A stretch of 64,000 nucleotides of DNA from positions 142,374,001 to 142,438,000 of the forward strand of contig NC_092588.1 in NCBI RefSeq assembly GCF_047663525.1. The letters are read 5' to 3'. This document shows positions 47,701 to 64,000 of the stretch, piece after piece (position 1 is the stretch's first letter; every line of letters starts with the position of its first letter). The position numbers were made by a program, and so were the translations under genes. The notes below the pieces were generated by a model, which was not told the origin of the DNA, made no database searches, and saw only the letters and a list, made by a program, of their open reading frames with translations. Source of the stretch: Anas platyrhynchos (lineage: Eukaryota > Chordata > Aves > Anseriformes > Anatidae).

Positions 47701-48813
47701 CTGTGTTTACTGGTATCTGTAGTAACAACAACGGCAGGGAAAGGAGGCTCTACCTCAGTTTCTTTTTCACCTCAGCATAGCCAGCAGCTACATGGAGAAC
47801 AACTCATAAGCAGTACAAAAAAAACTTCTCACTTTGTGCTTAGTTTCCAGAAATGAATGCAATGATAATGAGACGATTCAGTAAACCAGGAGATGTTGAA
47901 CGTGCTCGGAAATACGTGTTGCAGGTAGGACTGGTACCAACTACTTCATTCCCAAAGTGCTGTTCCCACTGAAGTCGGTATGAAATTCATTGCCTCTGAA
48001 GTAAAACGGCAGGGTTGCATTTTTCAAATATATATTAAGTAACAAGCTGTGTGCAGTACCAAGTTAGTACTCTACAATTGCCTTACTGGCACTGTTTTAA
48101 AAGTTTCTGGTTACTGGATTTAATAGCTTTTTCCCCTTCAAATAGCATTAAATCTCCATAATAAAAACAAAAAGCTTATGCATAAACTCAGTTCCTTCAG
48201 TTGAAGAGTTCGTGCGTCCAACAACTGATGAAAGCAGCAACTAATTCTCGCAACTGAAGCACGCACTCCAGTTTTAATTGACTCTGATGTGAAAAGAGTG
48301 AATAATTGTCTGTGCAGAATTAGTACATATTTAGTCAGCATAGCATGTTTGTGAATTTTTGTTGCATGCCTTTATTTTGGGTAGAATGGGGAGGGGTTGA
48401 TCAATTAGTTTCTAGTCCTACTGAATCATATCTTAGTAATAGCAGTGTTGTTTTATAAATATAATTAAGTTTAGCATGGATGAGTTTTAGTATTTCAGAG
48501 CTTTGGGGAAGAGATGTAGGATTCAGCGGGTATAAAATGAATCCTTTTCCCCTTCAGCGTATAGGTAGGTGTTCAGGGTACTTACTGACTTTAAAACTGC
48601 CCACTGTATCTGCCAAGAGGCAAAAGGGGGCTGATCAGTTACCCGTTCTGTTGTACTGTCTTCCAACATAAGAGTGATGGTGTGCAGCAAACGACCTACC
48701 TCGCCCAGCGCTACTGCCATGAAGCTACAAGAGAGATCAGCAAGCTGCGACCATCCCCTGAAAGAGAAGCCCTCATCCAACTGACAGAAATGGTACTCAT
48801 GCGAGATAAGTGA
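26596..48813 (+). CDS. PDSS1: Decaprenyl diphosphate synthase subunit 1 (PDSS1), 11 coding exons
   Basis: Exons 26596-26736, 28299-28363, 29267-29390, 29743-29873, 36961-37102, 37870-37981, 38070-38179, 44784-44864, 45039-45152, 47844-47924 and 48673-48813 join in phase to 413 residues; human PDSS1 is about 415. It is the catalytic subunit of the mitochondrial heteromer with PDSS2. That enzyme condenses isopentenyl diphosphate onto an allylic primer to build the ubiquinone tail. The N-terminus is rich in Arg and Trp with no acidic residues over the first 47, like a mitochondrial presequence. Hallmarks are GKGKAFRP, the first Asp-rich motif ([10 protein letters not shown]178/D179/D182) and the second (LIDDVLDF, D305/D306/D309). 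The C-terminus reads LMRDK. ATG 26596 is chosen because it starts the M-A-x-R-W N-terminus shared with human. The gene shares a divergent promoter with the SelO-like gene and converges on ABI1. Confidence is high except for the exact exon 2 boundaries. Confidence 0.97.
28299..28363 (+). CDS. PDSS1: PDSS1 exon 2
   Basis: A 65-nt exon between TTTTGTGCAG and GCG/GTAAGT, encoding [20 protein letters not shown] then W. It is poorly conserved presequence, supported mainly by splice sites and by phase into RFHHTS of exon 3. Confidence 0.75.
29267..29390 (+). CDS. PDSS1: PDSS1 exon 3
   Basis: Encodes [20 protein letters not shown] then KYQDPFQLG and onward to LYEDIKK. It matches the human 'SRFHHTT...GEKYTDPFKLG...LYEDIRK'. 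Confidence 0.95.
29743..29873 (+). CDS. PDSS1: PDSS1 exon 4
   Basis: Encodes [20 protein letters not shown] then [19 protein letters not shown] and on to SNSR. GKAxRP is the prenyl-synthase diphosphate-binding segment. Confidence 0.97.
31540..31745 (+). mobile_element. Avian ERV LTR-like fragment
   Basis: TTGGGTTTATGTGGCAAGGG, GTAGCCGGGGGCTGCAGGGG and CCACCGCTGGCCAGAGCCAA resemble the 5' part of a common avian LTR. It is truncated, with no coding region. Confidence 0.55.
33303..33372. repeat. T/G-rich low-complexity tract
   Basis: Runs of TTTTG and TGTGTG in PDSS1 intron 4. It accounts for the long open frames seen on both strands here. Confidence 0.65.
35261..35287. repeat. Perfect hairpin, 11-bp arms
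   Basis: ACTTCTCAAAA, a 5-nt loop, then TTTTGAGAAGT. With one bulge the stem extends by a further ACAG/CTGT. Confidence 0.85.
35374..35734. repeat. Fold-back (inverted-repeat) element, about 361 bp
   Basis: Outer arms CAGTCTGCTGACATAA (35374-35389) and its exact reverse complement (35719-35734). Inner arms TGTTTGAAGGTAAGTT (35454-35469) and its exact reverse complement (35552-35567). The sequences between also pair imperfectly (35431-35448 with 35574-35589). No clear target duplication. Possibly a MITE-like DNA transposon copy. Confidence 0.7.
36961..37102 (+). CDS. PDSS1: PDSS1 exon 5 (first Asp-rich motif)
   Basis: Encodes the segment containing [17 protein letters not shown]. The DDxxD aspartates bind the magnesium that holds the allylic diphosphate. 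Confidence 0.98.
37870..37981 (+). CDS. PDSS1: PDSS1 exon 6
   Basis: Encodes [20 protein letters not shown] onward to VIEDLVR. AVLAGDxLLxxA is conserved in long-chain prenyl synthases. The next intron is only 88 nt. Confidence 0.97.
38070..38179 (+). CDS. PDSS1: PDSS1 exon 7
   Basis: Encodes [20 protein letters not shown] then [19 protein letters not shown](F/L)xQL and KTASL are family motifs. Confidence 0.97.
41600..41805 (+). mobile_element. CR1 3' end fragment
   Basis: Contains TCTCCATTCTTGGAGGTGTT, CAACTGGACACAGCCCTGAG and CCCTTTCAACCCAAACTATC then CTGTGAT, the standard CR1 3' region in sense orientation in PDSS1 intron 7. Confidence 0.85.
44784..44864 (+). CDS. PDSS1: PDSS1 exon 8
   Basis: Encodes [20 protein letters not shown] then NVGIAFQ. 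It lies across a 6.6-kb intron from exon 7, phase 0. Confidence 0.97.
45039..45152 (+). CDS. PDSS1: PDSS1 exon 9 (second Asp-rich motif)
   Basis: Encodes [20 protein letters not shown] onward to VLFACRQ. DDxxD binds the second magnesium and isopentenyl diphosphate; GKPxxxDLxxGxxT is the expected following motif. Confidence 0.98.
47844..47924 (+). CDS. PDSS1: PDSS1 exon 10
   Basis: Encodes [20 protein letters not shown] then ARKYVLQ, close to human [20 protein letters not shown]. Confidence 0.97.
48673..48813 (+). CDS. PDSS1: PDSS1 terminal exon 11
   Basis: Encodes [20 protein letters not shown] onward to [10 protein letters not shown] and TGA. The stop context and C-terminus match the orthologues. 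Confidence 0.97.
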   Translation, partial: SDGVQQTTYLAQRYCHEATREISKLRPSPEREALIQLTEMVLMRDK

Positions 48814-49154
48814 GAGAACTCCTTCCACTCGTTCTGGCAGCTACTTACCAGACTGTGCCTAAATTTACTTCAAAAGTTACCTGCTTCCAACACAGGCTAC
48901 CAAAAATTATTTTTTTAAGAAGCTTTTTTTTGGGGGGGGAAGTTCTACTTTTTTTTCTAAAAATATAAAATTAAAGTGTTTTATTGTAGGAAACCATACA
49001 GATTGTGCTGTACAAGTTTTAGTGGGGGGCTATTAATTGTGGGGTTGGGAAAGATGTTTACATGTTGATGCACGGAGGCCACAAATGAGAATAAAAACAA
49101 ATCAGTGTATGGAAACTGAAGTGGCTCCAAATTTCATTCATTCACAACAATAAA
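48814..49154 (+). other. PDSS1: PDSS1 3' UTR with candidate poly(A) signals
   Basis: The AT-rich tail after the stop contains AATAAA at 49090-49095 and 49149-49154, and ATTAAA near 48970. One of these probably directs cleavage; the sequence alone does not decide which. Confidence 0.6.
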
Positions 49155-49312
49155 TAGAACATGCATGTGGCTAGTGTTAAAACATCCATGAAAATAGGTG
49201 GTTTGAATGCTTTCCTGGCTGTTAGATTTCCAGGTACTTCTGTAGTTTATGTATGTGAAAGTTTTAGAATAACAAACTATATGTAGACATTAATAGGTTA
49301 TATTTATTTCAT

Positions 49313-49760
49313 GAGCCTCCCTGCCTGGAGTACTGTGTTCAGCTCTGGGGCCTGCAGCACAAGAAGGACATGGAGTTCAGAGGAGGGCCATGAGGATGAT
49401 CAAGGGACTGGAGCACCTCTCCTACATGGACAGGCTGAAGGCATTGGGGTTGTTCAGCCTGGAGAGGAAGGGAAGCTGGGGAGGGACTTTGTGTCAGGCG
49501 GTGTGGTGATGGGAATGGCTTTAAACTAAAAGAGGGGAGATTTACATCAGATGTCAGGAGGAAATTCTTCACTCAGAGGGTGGTGAGGCCCTGGCCCAGG
49601 CTGCCCAGAGAAGCTGTGGCTGCCCCATCCCTGGAGGTGCTCAAGGCCAGGCTGGATGAGGCCTAGTGGGAGGTGTCCCTGCCCATGGCCGGGGGTTGGA
49701 ATTTGATGCTATTTAAGGTCCCTTCCAACCCAATGCCCTCTATGATTCTATTCTATGATA
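49313..49760 (+). mobile_element. CR1 non-LTR retroposon, 5'-truncated 3' end
   Basis: Sense-strand remnant of the CR1 reverse transcriptase tail. It contains the characteristic 'GGACTGGAGCACCTCTC', 'GGTGAGGCCCTGGCCCAGG' and 'TCCCTTCCAACCC' stretches and ends in ATTCTATTCTATGA, the CR1 terminal octamer-like repeat. It sits between the PDSS1 and ABI1 3' ends. Confidence 0.92.
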
Positions 49761-50278
49761 CAAAGGTACGTTGTCAGTTGTTAACTTGCCAGTAGTTAAT
49801 AAAAGGCTTGGTATTTCTAACTCACTCCAAAATGAATGAGTCAATGGCCAGTCAAAGCTTCAACTCCATCATCTCCCATCACGCATCTATGGAGTCTATT
49901 CAGTCCCCTCCCCCTACAAGACTGCTTTGAAGTCCCAGACACATTCCTATGGCAGTAACTAACCGGTACTACCACATTCCTTTTCCAGGTTATTTCAGCC
50001 AAAGAATTTGTAGACCAGAGAAGTCTCACCTCTAACCACCTCTGCTTGTTAGCTCTTAATGCAAAGGGCTAAGTGCCTTGCTCCATTCGCTGTTAAAGGA
50101 AGCCACATCCTGTTGTGGTTGTTTCCCCTGTGTCACATCTTGAGAGCAGCCTCCCTCTCTGCTCAGCTGGGCACGCAACCAAGTCCAGATACACTTTCTA
50201 CTGAGAAATGTCAGTCACAGATAATGTCCAAATTACTGCATCTTGGTAACTAGATTCAACCAAGAATCCTTGCTAAAA

Positions 50279-51199
50279 TTTATTTTGGAAGAAAAGAACT
50301 TTTAGGAGTTTGTATAATGTGTAATTCAGGTTTCATATCTAATTTATTTGCCCTCTGTCAGTGATAAAGTCATGTTACAAACATTTGCTTTTTAGTACAT
50401 TGCCTGGGATAACACAGCCATGGTTTTGCTACGTTAGCATTCCAAACTTCTTTGCCAAGCCAACCAACAAAGTAATGGACAAGACCTTTGGTTCACTTAT
50501 ATATTTATGAATGGAAAAAGTCATAATGTAAATTTACTTATTAAAAAAACTTGGGTACAAATTACACATACATAAGACCACCCATTTTTTGATTCACATG
50601 GACACCTTAGACCCAAACAACTCATTATAATAGACTTTAGTGAGAATACTCCAGGTAAAGATTACAACAATTGGAAGCATCTTGGATTTTTAAAAAAGTA
50701 TATTTCAATACATAAGTTTGTATGCATGCTTTAAACAAATATAGTTCAAGAATGAGCAAAGAGTCTAAACAAAAAGTAATATGACCAGCACTAACATTAA
50801 ACTTCTCATCCAGATTTTAATATGTTAGTCTAACGTAGTGTTAGTTACCATGCTGTACTGAAAAATGTAATGGCACAATCTGAATCATGGTTCATTAAAT
50901 ATTATACCCTACTTCCCCAGAATATTTAGGCTGGTCATAAAATTAACAATGCATAAGTAAATAAGTATAACCAGTTATAGACAGTTGCTTGTTTTACAAA
51001 TTGCCATCAGGTTAAGACATACCGTCTCCAGAGACTTAGAGAGATGGACATTCAATCATACCATTAAAACAGTATGGCCTGAAGAAATGGGCACATTTTC
51101 TGAAAGTATATTAAGACAATTCTGTTAGCTTTTAGTTACCCCTTGTAAATAATCATGGTATGACTGAATACAAGACCCAACTTTGAAAAGCAAAGGATT
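50279..51199 (-). other. ABI1: ABI1 3' UTR (approximate)
   Basis: AT-rich sequence following the ABI1 stop. Minus-strand AATAAA hexamers lie at 50343-50348 and 50279-50284 and are candidate polyadenylation signals. The true end is not determinable from sequence alone. Confidence 0.4.
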
Positions 51200-63755
<12,556 letters not shown>

Positions 63756-64000
63756 CTAACTCAATTAGAGACTTGAAAAATCCACTTTAAAAAAAAAAAC
63801 CTGTCTCCACCTACAATCTCATACAGCTAATCAAGTCAGGATGCATTGCACTCCTAATAAATGGAATTAGCTAAGCTGATAAACATCACTACGCATAAAA
63901 TGTCTAATTAAATGATTTCAGAAATAAAAAGGTAAGCAACCATACTAGTTCTAGGCAATGGAGTAACAACTGCAGGAATAGTTCAAGGGCCTTGTATTAA

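Larger units (their letters stand above)
26737..48672. other. PDSS1: Introns of PDSS1
   Basis: Intron 4 (29874-36960) and intron 7 (38180-44783) are the largest. Intron 4 carries an LTR fragment, T/G-rich runs, a perfect hairpin and a fold-back repeat; intron 7 carries a CR1 3' end. Intron 6 (37982-38069) is 88 nt. No additional gene was recognised. Intron 9 (45153-47843) shows no feature that I can name. Confidence 0.6.

Noticed and set aside
49311-49529. 72-codon plus-strand open frame
   Set aside because: It is a translation of the CR1 3' region, not a host gene.

Overview
The window is vertebrate nuclear DNA, almost certainly from a bird and probably a galliform. Spliced genes with GT-AG introns carry close orthologues of vertebrate proteins. 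The interspersed repeats are CR1 retroposon 3' ends and avian-type ERV LTR fragments, and no mammalian SINEs were seen. I rebuilt three protein-coding genes exon by exon from splice consensus, reading-phase continuity and protein motifs.

Layout: (1) 1-4589 is intergenic or distal 3' sequence with no gene I can support. (2) 4590-26329, minus strand: a complete 19-exon SelO-family protein adenylyltransferase (pseudokinase fold) of 579 residues. It has a Cys where Sec sits in SELENOO, and an N-terminus that looks like a secretory signal peptide rather than a mitochondrial presequence. (3) 26330-26595: a short CpG-rich divergent promoter. (4) 26596-48813, plus strand: complete PDSS1 (11 exons, 413 residues), the catalytic subunit of the polyprenyl diphosphate synthase that makes the coenzyme Q side chain. 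(5) 48814-51199: convergent 3' ends with a CR1 copy between them. (6) 51200 to the right edge, minus strand: the 3' six coding exons of ABI1 (proline-rich region and SH3 domain). Its 5' part lies outside the window.

PDSS1 next to ABI1 matches the human chromosome 10 order as I remember it. I do not recall a SelO paralogue at that human locus, so its presence here is the most interesting part of the window. The gene shares a promoter-sized interval with PDSS1, so the two may be co-expressed. All catalytic residues known from SelO AMPylases are present in the reconstructed protein. The remaining DNA is intron holding LTR and CR1 remnants, simple repeats, and one roughly 360-bp fold-back element in PDSS1 intron 4.
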